NCBI RefSeq assembly: GCF_963677125.1
Contig: NZ_OY781882.1
Location: forward strand, 5,912,501 to 5,976,500
Length of the DNA stretch: 64,000 bases
DNA from: an uncultured Desulfobacter sp.
GTDB lineage: Bacteria > Desulfobacterota > Desulfobacteria > Desulfobacterales > Desulfobacteraceae
Direction: 5' to 3'
Below, in pieces: positions 51,440-59,074 of this stretch. The first letter of the stretch is position 1. Each line of letters begins with the position of its first letter. The notes under the pieces are model-generated. The model ran no database searches and was not told where the DNA came from. It saw only the letters and a program-made list of their open reading frames with translations. The translations under genes were made by a program, and so were the position numbers.

Positions 51440-51720
51440 TTACCGTAAAATATCCCATAATCTTGGCTGATTTCTGAATTGGCTTGCACCGTCATCAATA
51501 ATTTGTTCTCTTTTAAATCCAAAACACGGTGTATATGCCGATACTTTCGGCTCGTCATTCTTTATTTGCTCAATCAATTGAAACAGAAGGCCGGCGCCAC
51601 CGGTTTGCTGTTTGATGATGGTCCCTTGTCCGGGTTGATTGGAGAATGTTTTGTTTCCTTTATAAATATGAACATCACAAGATACGTCGCCGGTGACAAG
51701 AATTGATTTTTTTCCATCAT
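51440..51720 (-). pseudogene. Frameshifted N-terminal fragment resembling RyR-domain (PfkB-like N-terminus) proteins
   Basis: An ATG-ATG at 51720/51717 is followed at once by a run of seven A. If one A is added there, the frame reads KKSILVTGDVSCDVHIYKG, then GTIIKQQTGGAGLLFQLIEQ, and ends PRLWDILR before TAA at 51440. The 'ILVTGD...D.H.Y.G...GT.....GGA.L' layout is what I recall from the N-terminus of large bacterial RyR-domain proteins found in conflict loci. Without the extra A, the starting frame goes elsewhere. About 90 residues remain of a family that normally runs to several hundred. It sits directly upstream of the TIR/HEAT pair on the same strand. Confidence 0.55.
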
Positions 51721-52092
51721 TTTAAATTGCCCTGTTCGATTCAGATCATTTATTGATTGAACATAAAAGTATTGATCAATTAACATTTTATGAGATATGG
51801 AGCAATATTGAACATAAAAATGCCATCTTAATCGTTCGGACAATGGTTGATCAGCCATCCACTCCTTCGGGCGGAGGGACCAGATCGATGTGGGGCCGCC
51901 CTTACTTTTTTAAAGGCTTGATGGTCCAGACTAATAATAGTCTGTGGTTTGAAGCTTTACATTGAGGGTATTTCGATATTGATGTAGTCCTCAGTGAAAA
52001 TTTGAAACAATCCCCTTCACAATACATCTGTTATTGCATGCAGTTCTGAAATAGGCCTGGGTGAGGACATATATCAAAATAGTACACAGCTC
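51721..52092. other. Gene-poor spacer between the TIR islet and the PAS gene
   Basis: No gene is supported. There is one perfect hairpin, CAGACTA-ATAA-TAGTCTG (51927-51944). A minus-strand stretch near 51,800-51,900 reads plausibly as protein (RPKEWMADQPLSERLRWHF) but has no family that I recognise. It may be a decayed gene. Confidence 0.4.
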
Positions 52093-53985
52093 TCATCTAT
52101 TTATTTGCCGGATTAATAACTCGCATTCCGGGCACAAGCTGTGGCTGAAAGAGGCATCAGAATGTTGCTCAATATATTTTTCTAAAATGTTCCAGTATCC
52201 TTCGTCATCTCGAATTTTTTTGCACATAGAACAAATAGGAAGAAGGCCTTTAAGCGTTTTGATATTTTCAAGTGCGTTCTGTAATTCATTTATCAGTTTT
52301 TCTCGTTCCTGCTCCAATTTTCGGCGCTCAGATATAGACATGGCCACCTCAAGCCGGACCAGTCTTCCATCGGGCCAGAGAATCGCCTGGTCGCGGCATT
52401 GATACCATTCACCGTCAATGGTATTTTTAAACTCCCATACATAAGGGCCTGTCGGTTTGCCGTCCACATCAAGCAGCTTATTGTTGGTGCAGAACGAGCA
52501 CGGCCCTGTCTGCCCGATCTGTAGTGTTTTCCAGCAGGGCTCTCCGACAATATCTCCGAATTTATCACGAGCATATTTATTGATGAAAAGTACTTCGTGT
52601 GTCTGAATATCAGCCACGTAGACCCAAGCATCGAGCGAATCCATTGCTGTGGCAAACCGTATATGTTCGGCAAGCGCTAATTCTTCTCGCTGCTTACGCA
52701 GGGTTATATCCCGGGTAATACTGATAATGTGCAGCATGCCATTTATGTTGGTAATCTTTGCAGATAACAGGCCCGTCATAGAACTTCCGTCTTTTTTAGT
52801 AAAACAGGCCTCCATATTTTCTACTATTCCCTTTTCCTTCAGACGTTTAGTCAGTTTCTTCCTTTCTATGGGATTATGCCAGATATCAAGTTTAATAACC
52901 GGTTTATCTATAACATCTTCCCGGGTGTAACCGGTCATTTTAGTGAATCCTTCATTCATATCCACAAAAAGGCCATCTTCTAATCGGGTTAAGCTAATCG
53001 CTTCTGGACTGTTGTTAAAAATAAGCTGAAACCATTCCTCACTCTCTTTCAACGCTGCTTTGGCTCTTTTACGTTCTGTAATATCCCGAACAACTGAAAG
53101 GATAAAAGGTTTTTTATTCTGATAGAAAATGTTTGAATTAATTTCAACCGGAAATGTTTCTCCTGATTTTGTTACATTCACTGCTTCAAAAATCAACTGA
53201 CCTTTTTTAAGCAGTTTTTTTCTATGACCCGGGGCTCCATATCTGGTAGAATCATGCGTTACTGTTATATCAAGTACTGAAAGATTCATGAACTCATTGT
53301 TGGTATATCCATATCGCTCACAGGCGGTTGCGTTGACGTTTATAAACGGTGCAAATCCCTTTTCTTTCAATGGATGAACGAATATCGCGTCTTTAATTGA
53401 ATTAAAAACGATTTTTGCACTTTCTGATTGAGCGAAAAGTTCGTTGATCTGTCTTTGGCTTTTTGCTTCTATCTTTTTCCTTTCGGTTATATCTCGCACT
53501 ATAGCCAAAATACAATCTTCTGCGCCTATTGTTGCCTTCTTCAGGTTAACTTCAACCCAAAACAAACGCCCTGTTTTGTGTCTGGCCTGCCATTCAAAAA
53601 TCTGGGGTCCATCTACAGCTACTTTTTTAATTAAAATCATAGCGTATTTTTCATCGTAGAATGAATTGCTTGAACTTAGCCCTTTTAATCCAATCAGTTG
53701 GGTTTCCTCCAGAGTATAGCCGAACTTCTCTATTGCTTTCTGGTTGAGTTCAACTATTCGCCCGGTGTCCATTTCATGGATAAATATGGCATCATTTAAA
53801 CCATGAAAAATGGCTTGGAACCGTTCATTGCTTTCGACAAGTGCATCCTTCGTCCGTGTCGCATTATCTATATCCAACGAATTGTCTGTTTTTTTGATTT
53901 TATTTGCGTGGGAAAGTATTCTATTTGCAGTTTCTAATTCTGTGATTCTTTTTTTCAGATCTTCATAAGTAGGTCTTTGTGGCAT
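52093..53985 (-). CDS. Multi-PAS sensor protein without a classical output domain
   Basis: This 630-residue soluble protein has four PAS domains at about 50-165, 185-300, 318-435 and 445-560. Each of the first three starts with a 'F...I...A.F' helix and ends with a PAC-type 'RDITERK' (VRDITERKK, VRDITERKR, TRDITLRK); the fourth ends SISERRK. A coiled coil (about 560-582) leads to a C-terminal module with Cys585-x2-Cys588, KKIRDDEGYW and Cys618-x2-Cys621. This tail occurs at the end of many deltaproteobacterial PAS proteins, and its role is unknown to me, though metal or redox sensing is plausible. No histidine kinase, GGDEF, EAL or HTH is present. Signal output may go through a partner such as the neighbouring chemoreceptor, which starts upstream on the same strand. 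Confidence 0.85.
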   Translation of the reverse strand: MPQRPTYEDLKKRITELETANRILSHANKIKKTDNSLDIDNATRTKDALVESNERFQAIFHGLNDAIFIHEMDTGRIVELNQKAIEKFGYTLEETQLIGLKGLSSSNSFYDEKYAMILIKKVAVDGPQIFEWQARHKTGRLFWVEVNLKKATIGAEDCILAIVRDITERKKIEAKSQRQINELFAQSESAKIVFNSIKDAIFVHPLKEKGFAPFINVNATACERYGYTNNEFMNLSVLDITVTHDSTRYGAPGHRKKLLKKGQLIFEAVNVTKSGETFPVEINSNIFYQNKKPFILSVVRDITERKRAKAALKESEEWFQLIFNNSPEAISLTRLEDGLFVDMNEGFTKMTGYTREDVIDKPVIKLDIWHNPIERKKLTKRLKEKGIVENMEACFTKKDGSSMTGLLSAKITNINGMLHIISITRDITLRKQREELALAEHIRFATAMDSLDAWVYVADIQTHEVLFINKYARDKFGDIVGEPCWKTLQIGQTGPCSFCTNNKLLDVDGKPTGPYVWEFKNTIDGEWYQCRDQAILWPDGRLVRLEVAMSISERRKLEQEREKLINELQNALENIKTLKGLLPICSMCKKIRDDEGYWNILEKYIEQHSDASFSHSLCPECELLIRQINR

Positions 53986-54033
53986 TATTTTTCCCTTATT
54001 GGTTCGTACCGATCATGGGGTTTATCATGATGC

Positions 54034-56037
54034 TTACAGCTTAAACCTATCGACCATCTCGTTGAGCGTTTCTGCAAGTTTAGATAATTCCAGAATGTTT
54101 TCATTTATGTGCTTCGCGCCAGACGTGATTTCGGCGGCAGACTGACTGACTTGACGGACATCTTCAGTAACCTCAGCGGCCATGGTGGACGTCTGATTGA
54201 CATTTTCATTGACCTCCTGAACGCCAGTGGCTGCCTGGCTAACATTAGTGGAGATTTCTTGAGTTGTGCCAGATTGCTCTTCAATGGCAGAGGCAACAGA
54301 AGTGACAATTGAATTGATATCGTCTATAATTTCAACGGTTTCTTTTATTGCGTTTACAGATTCCGTGGTTGTTGTCTGAACCTCGTTAATTTTTAAACCT
54401 ATTACGTCAGTCGCATGAGCAGTCTGCTTTGCAAGGTCCTTAATTTCACCAGCAACAACTGCAAACCCCTTACCGGCTTCTCCGGCTCTGGCAGCCTCTA
54501 TGGTTGCATTCAACGCAAGAAGATTTGTCTGTTCAGAGATATCGGCTATGGTTTCGGTTACTTTGCTTATCTCCATTGCTGCACGGCCCAACGCATCCAC
54601 TTTCCCGGAAATATGTTCGGCTTTTGCAACAGCCTGGGTGGTTGTCTGGCTTCCCTTAGCGGTATTCGTTGCTATCTCATTGATCGTTGCAGACATCTCT
54701 TCTGCGGCGGTTACAATCATCTGCAGGTTGGTACTCGTCTGTTCTGTGGCGGCCGCCACACTATTCATCGCCGTTTCCATCTCTTCTACGGCCGAAGATA
54801 CGTTATTCGCTTTCTGGGAAGACTGTTCTGCACCGGATGTCATCTGCTGGGATACTGCCGACAATTCCGTGGAAGACGATGTTAACATCTGAACCCCTTG
54901 TGAAATGTCCGCAAACATATTTTTCAAATTGTCAGCCATTTGCTTCATACTGGCATACACACCACAAAGCTGCTTTCCAGTGTTCTTGAATTCATATGTA
55001 AGATCTCCGGACGCAATCTGGTCGGCCACTTTAGCGATTTCAGACGGATCATTTCCCAGAAGCGTCATAATGCCCTTAACAAACCACAAAACCGCTACAA
55101 TTGTCAGAATTAAAAATATGCTGCCCGCGACTATAACCATATTCCGAATCGAAACCACAGGCGCTAAAAATTCCGATTCATTCTGGGTGACTACAATGCT
55201 CCAGCCTGTGGCAGCTACAGGTGCGAAACCAGCAATCTTATTAACTCCTTTGAAAAAATATTTTTCAACACCTGTTTCCTGAGCCAGCAATTTTTTGGCA
55301 ATGTCTTCCATACCTTCAAGGGCCGTTATATTCAACTTGCAAATATAATCTTTTACAGGATGATAGATAAAAAGTCCGTCGTTGCCCACCATAAACGGAT
55401 AACCTGTCTCATCGATTTTCGTCTGCGCAATTTTTTCGGTTAAAACCGACAATTTTACAACCGATCCTAAAATACCGGCAAACGCCCCGGAACTGTCCTG
55501 TAAAGGAACGGCGATGACAAAAATAGAATCCCCGGTGGCCTTTGAAATAATGGGTTCACTTATGGTGATCTTGCCGGATTTGGCAGACTGAAAATATTTT
55601 CTATCAGCTACACTTAGTTTTTTTACTTCAGATTTTTGGCCATGGCTGTCTGCGCGAATAAAGACAAGGCCGGATGAATTTGAAATAAGAATAGTATCGT
55701 AATTTTTTTTGTTCTTTTGATATATATCCGAAAGATATGCTTCAACAGCAGACACCTCAGAAAAGCTATTTTCGAAATCCTTTGCCCCGACTTTATTAAT
55801 CATTTTTTGGATCAAGGGCGCCGACGCCAATGTCCGGGTTTTTTCGGTTTCCTGCTCTATGAAAAGGTTTATCGTGGTTGCAAGATCTTGTGCGGAGAGC
55901 TTTGCCCGTCCCTGTGCAATGTTAACCAGTGCAGAGGAGGATTTAGTTATTGAAAATAATCCCACGACAACCAGTGGAAGGATTGCTGCGACCACGCCAC
56001 CAATGATGAGTTTTGATCTTAATGTTAGTTTTTTCAA
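54034..56037 (-). CDS. Methyl-accepting chemotaxis protein (Cache sensor)
   Basis: This 667-residue chemoreceptor has TM1 at about 10-32, a periplasmic double-Cache-like sensor at about 40-280 (DTILISNSSGLVFIRADSHG, then VGNDGLFIYHP), and TM2 at about 290-315. A HAMP segment at about 318-370 ends near GVYASMKQMADNL. The cytoplasmic signalling hairpin carries the highly conserved tip QTNLLALNATIEAARAGEAG, so it should couple to CheA/CheW. There is no C-terminal CheR/CheB-binding pentapeptide; it ends MVDRFKL. The start codon is TTG at 56037, backed by GGAG eight bases upstream and by a perfect family start (KKLTLRSKLI). Double-Cache receptors often bind amino acids, carboxylates or amines. The ligand here is unknown. 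Confidence 0.95.
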   Translation of the reverse strand: MKKLTLRSKLIIGGVVAAILPLVVVGLFSITKSSSALVNIAQGRAKLSAQDLATTINLFIEQETEKTRTLASAPLIQKMINKVGAKDFENSFSEVSAVEAYLSDIYQKNKKNYDTILISNSSGLVFIRADSHGQKSEVKKLSVADRKYFQSAKSGKITISEPIISKATGDSIFVIAVPLQDSSGAFAGILGSVVKLSVLTEKIAQTKIDETGYPFMVGNDGLFIYHPVKDYICKLNITALEGMEDIAKKLLAQETGVEKYFFKGVNKIAGFAPVAATGWSIVVTQNESEFLAPVVSIRNMVIVAGSIFLILTIVAVLWFVKGIMTLLGNDPSEIAKVADQIASGDLTYEFKNTGKQLCGVYASMKQMADNLKNMFADISQGVQMLTSSSTELSAVSQQMTSGAEQSSQKANNVSSAVEEMETAMNSVAAATEQTSTNLQMIVTAAEEMSATINEIATNTAKGSQTTTQAVAKAEHISGKVDALGRAAMEISKVTETIADISEQTNLLALNATIEAARAGEAGKGFAVVAGEIKDLAKQTAHATDVIGLKINEVQTTTTESVNAIKETVEIIDDINSIVTSVASAIEEQSGTTQEISTNVSQAATGVQEVNENVNQTSTMAAEVTEDVRQVSQSAAEITSGAKHINENILELSKLAETLNEMVDRFKL

Positions 56038-56441
56038 TTAATTATCTCCTTCAAAATTTACCAGTTTTTGTTTTTCGGGGTAGGCGCATATGCTTTATTA
56101 TTGCAAAAACATATTCTAAATAACTTGAACTACAAAATTGTTAGATTATAGTGAATGTTATACCAATTATTTTATAATTCACTGATTTGATTAAAAAAAT
56201 TATATAAATAGCTGTAGTAAAATAAGATAGTTAACAAAAATCGGTATAGTGGACCCCTTTGATATCTGCTCATCCTAAAAATTCCCGGAATTCGCAATAA
56301 AGCGGAATTTGAGCAAAATTTATCCCAAAATGTTTCGAAACTATAGTGGATTAGTTAGTTTTAAATCAAGATGTTTGAACATTATAAAAACATTCATAAA
56401 TCCCCTATTTAAAATAGGGGATTTTACAAAGATAGGGGATT
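56038..56441. promoter_or_regulatory. AT-rich intergenic region: chemoreceptor promoter and repeats
   Basis: No gene is seen. Two copies of TATAGTGGA lie at 56245-56253 and 56342-56350, flanking GGAATTCGCAATAAAGCG, perhaps the ends of a lost mobile element. At 56398-56424 there is a perfect 13-bp inverted repeat with a one-base centre (AAATCCCCTATTT and its complement) beside an 18-bp tandem duplication (AGGGGATTTTACAAAGAT). It is just beyond the stop codon of the minus-strand PAS/LuxR gene and may serve as its terminator. Confidence 0.5.
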
Positions 56442-58208
56442 TTACAAAGATAAAAGGAATGACCTGAGATTGATTTTCTTGTTTTTCAAGTTTGTTTTTA
56501 TCCGGATATTCTCTCTGTGGCGGGCAATCGTGTGGAAAGAACAGTTTAGAATTTGTGCGGCCTCTTTGCTAGATTTTCCTTGTTTAATGAGTTCTGCCAC
56601 ATAAATTTCCGTAGGGGTTAAATGGATTAATTTATCTGATAGTTTTTTTGAAAACGGGGAAAGGATATTTGCTAAATTCTGCTCCAAGATCTTGACGATG
56701 TCACGCTGATTTTCTTGTGTAAGTGTGGTTTTCAAACTTTGAATAATGGGGGAAAGCAGCATTTGATAGTTGGCAAATATATTTTCTTCAATTTCGTCTT
56801 TATCCTGTTCTCTTTTTTTCAACAGCACTTTCAACGCGGTATTTGTCTCTTCCAATTCGGCTGCCTTACGTTTTAACTCCCGTTCGGCGTTTTTGCGTAC
56901 GGTAATATTGGTTTCATATACAATAACTTGAATGACGATTCCATTTTTGTCGAATACCGGGAAGCCGTTTATTCTTATATCCGACGGATTCTTTTGGGCA
57001 TCGTAATGCAAGCACTCTTCAACAAAGGGCTTTCTAGTCCGCTTGACTTCTAAGACCGGACAAGGATAATCCTCCCCGGTACAAGGCGTACTACGCTGAT
57101 GGCACATGGTATAACATTTTTGTCCTATCACTTTCCGCCCTCCGCAAGCTTCATTGGCCATTTCGATGGTGCAGTTTGTTGCATTGATAACGGCAAACGG
57201 GTTGGTGATTGAGTTCATGATTGTCTTTAGAAATAACTCGTTTTTTTTTACGACATCGGTCATCTGGATTCGTTCTATGATATGCCCCAGTCTTTGAGCG
57301 ATGGCATTTAGCAAGCGGTACTCTTCTATCAAAAACGGCTCCTTATCAAATGCCACCCGTTTCTCTGTATAGCATACTGCTATTTGCCCGGCTTTTTTCT
57401 CCTGAATCACAATATCACTGGTTTGCATCCATGTTGTTTTTCGAAAACCCTCTGTTTGAAACACCTGCCCTTCCAGCTCAATACAGGCTTCTGTCATTTG
57501 TGGAAACTGCCAGGCCTGTGGAATCATCAAGACCGTTTTTGCCAACACCTCATCTAAATCGACAAACGGTTTTTCCAACAACTTGGAAAGACTAAAAAAA
57601 AAGTTTAGTTCCCTGATTCGGTTTCTTAATGCACGTTCTGACCGCTTGGATTCTCCTATATCGGTCAAGAAGGCCTGGTAAACAGCACCTGAACGCTCAT
57701 TTTTCGTCATAACAGTATCCAGCCTTGCCCAGAACAGCATGTTGTCATGTCTGTGCATTTGCAGTTCAACGGTCTGCGGCTGACTCGTTTCAAAAAGCAT
57801 CTTGTGGTGGCGGTAATATATGCCTTGGTCCTCTTTTACGATAAAACGAGTGAAAAGTTGGTTGAGCAGCTCGCTTCTATTCTTGCCCAATAGGTCGGCG
57901 GCTGTGAGGTTGGCCTTCAGAATGACCCCTTTTTCATTGACAACAAAATAGCCTATCGGCGCGAGATCATAAAGATCGAAATAGAGCTTTTGGGAAGTCT
58001 CCAGATCATCTTGCGCTACATTCAGCTCATCATTTTGCATTTCTAACTCGGCCCTATGCACCTCAACCTCACGAATTGTTTGATAGATTTCTTTGGCTAA
58101 GAAGTCTGTTGGTTCTTTTAACGACGGGATTATTCTCTGACAAAGCAGTTTTTCAGCCTTGTATCTCATTTTAGAGATGCTATCAAGTTGGTCATCCTTG
58201 ATGTCCAT
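56442..58208 (-). CDS. PAS/LuxR-HTH transcriptional regulator
   Basis: This is 588 residues from the ATG at 58208, which has GGAGA eight bases upstream. An in-frame extension upstream to 58253 lacks a ribosome site. The order is: an N-terminal helical region, PAS 1 (about 65-175, YDLAPIGYFVVNEKGVI), a GAF-like or linker domain (about 195-310), and PAS 2 (about 320-440). PAS 2 contains an unusual Cys cluster, CYTMCHQRSTPCTGEDYPC, seen in Cys-containing PAS sensors. A coiled coil follows, then a C-terminal LuxR/GerE helix-turn-helix (about 525-585, LTPTEIYVAELIKQGKSSKE then LNCSFHTIARHRENI). It has no receiver or kinase, so it is probably a one-component sensor-regulator. The target genes are unknown. 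Confidence 0.88.
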   Translation of the reverse strand: MDIKDDQLDSISKMRYKAEKLLCQRIIPSLKEPTDFLAKEIYQTIREVEVHRAELEMQNDELNVAQDDLETSQKLYFDLYDLAPIGYFVVNEKGVILKANLTAADLLGKNRSELLNQLFTRFIVKEDQGIYYRHHKMLFETSQPQTVELQMHRHDNMLFWARLDTVMTKNERSGAVYQAFLTDIGESKRSERALRNRIRELNFFFSLSKLLEKPFVDLDEVLAKTVLMIPQAWQFPQMTEACIELEGQVFQTEGFRKTTWMQTSDIVIQEKKAGQIAVCYTEKRVAFDKEPFLIEEYRLLNAIAQRLGHIIERIQMTDVVKKNELFLKTIMNSITNPFAVINATNCTIEMANEACGGRKVIGQKCYTMCHQRSTPCTGEDYPCPVLEVKRTRKPFVEECLHYDAQKNPSDIRINGFPVFDKNGIVIQVIVYETNITVRKNAERELKRKAAELEETNTALKVLLKKREQDKDEIEENIFANYQMLLSPIIQSLKTTLTQENQRDIVKILEQNLANILSPFSKKLSDKLIHLTPTEIYVAELIKQGKSSKEAAQILNCSFHTIARHRENIRIKTNLKNKKINLRSFLLSL

Positions 58209-58358
58209 GATATGTCTCCTTTTTTTGATTATTGAGCAGCATCCAATTTGCATTCTTTGATAGCGAATAACTTCTTCTTCTAAGTCGTTTTCTCCCTAGG
58301 GGGAGTCCTTATGCTTTTGTTATCCCCCTTTTTCCCCTCTTTAGAAAAGACGGTTTTA

Positions 58359-58731
58359 TTAAACTCTTTTGATTTCTTTTACAAGATGGTAAATGATCCT
58401 GGCTACCTTATGAGCGTTTGCGGTTATTGCTTTCGAAACTCCATGGCGAGACCCCTTTAGACGGAAATAATTGCCCAAATATGATTTATTATTCCAAAGT
58501 CAATTTGCTAACAATTTCAGTGCATGGGCAAACCGGTTTGAGCCCGGTCTTGTTCCTGCGATAGGACTTTGTCCCTGCTTATCTTGGTTTTTTGGAAACA
58601 ATCTAAGCCACGAACAGAAATATCCGACAGTACAAAATTTTGAAAGATCAGAACCAACTTCAGTTAAAAACACATGAGCAGTTGAAGTGAGCGACCTGTT
58701 TTCTTTGTTTCTTTTTCTGTTGTTTTGCCAT
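58359..58731 (-). pseudogene. Decayed C-terminal part of an IS110-family transposase
   Basis: In the minus strand one frame reads LTEVGSDLSKFCTVGYFCSW, then GTRPGSNRFAHALKLLAN, a stop, then LKGSRHGVSKAITANAHKVA and RIIYHLVKEIKRV before TAA at 58359. This matches the C-terminal transposase_20 region of IS110-family enzymes ('AEIG.DMSRF....F.SWLGL...', 'APKAITATAHKLARLIY'). A Lys/Gln-rich stretch (AKQQKKKQRKQV) precedes it in another frame. At least one internal stop and one frameshift show it is dead. The N-terminal DEDD half is absent. Confidence 0.75.
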
Positions 58732-59074
58732 CTCCAATATCTCTTTGATGTTGCGTTGGCTACTTTTGTTATTGGTACCCTGGATCGAAAACCTGAAAGA
58801 TCAAATCAAGGGGTTGGGGTGAAGACTATCTAAAGAATAGAGTTCGCTTTTCAGGCTAATGAGCACGGTAGACTTTCCTGTTAGTTCTCACTTTTTCTAA
58901 AATTATTTGTCCACACATATCCTGTGTCTGCTTTAAAAATTCAAGAATCAGTTTATTGGAGATTTCTATATCTTTCAACATGCGATTGCCCGATAAGCAC
59001 TTTCGTCTTTGTTGACATTGCTGCTGCCAAGGGCATATGATGGGGCAATTATATTGATTATCCAAGGAGTTGTC
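58732..59074. other. Intergenic region upstream of the acylase gene
   Basis: No firm gene is seen. A minus-strand TTG-initiated ORF (58856-59065, 69 residues, Cys-rich start CPIICPWQQQCQQRRKC) lacks a ribosome site and a known family, so I do not call it. The promoter for the plus-strand acylase should lie in this stretch. Confidence 0.4.

Noticed and set aside
51574..51858. 94-residue minus-strand ORF overlapping the RyR-type fragment
   Set aside because: Its second half is out of frame with the convincing protein-like reading (ILVTGD...). The first half has no recognised family, so the stretch was treated as a frameshifted relic plus spacer.
54415..54892. Plus-strand ORFs opposite the chemoreceptor signalling domain
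   Set aside because: They are antisense to a highly conserved MCP region, with no ribosome site and no family match.
58209..58253. N-terminal extension of the PAS/LuxR regulator
   Set aside because: It is in frame but has no ribosome site, whereas the ATG at 58208 has GGAGA at good spacing.
58856..59065. Small Cys-rich ORF (TTG start) upstream of the acylase
   Set aside because: It has no ribosome site, no family match and a rare start codon, and it overlaps the region expected to hold the acylase promoter.
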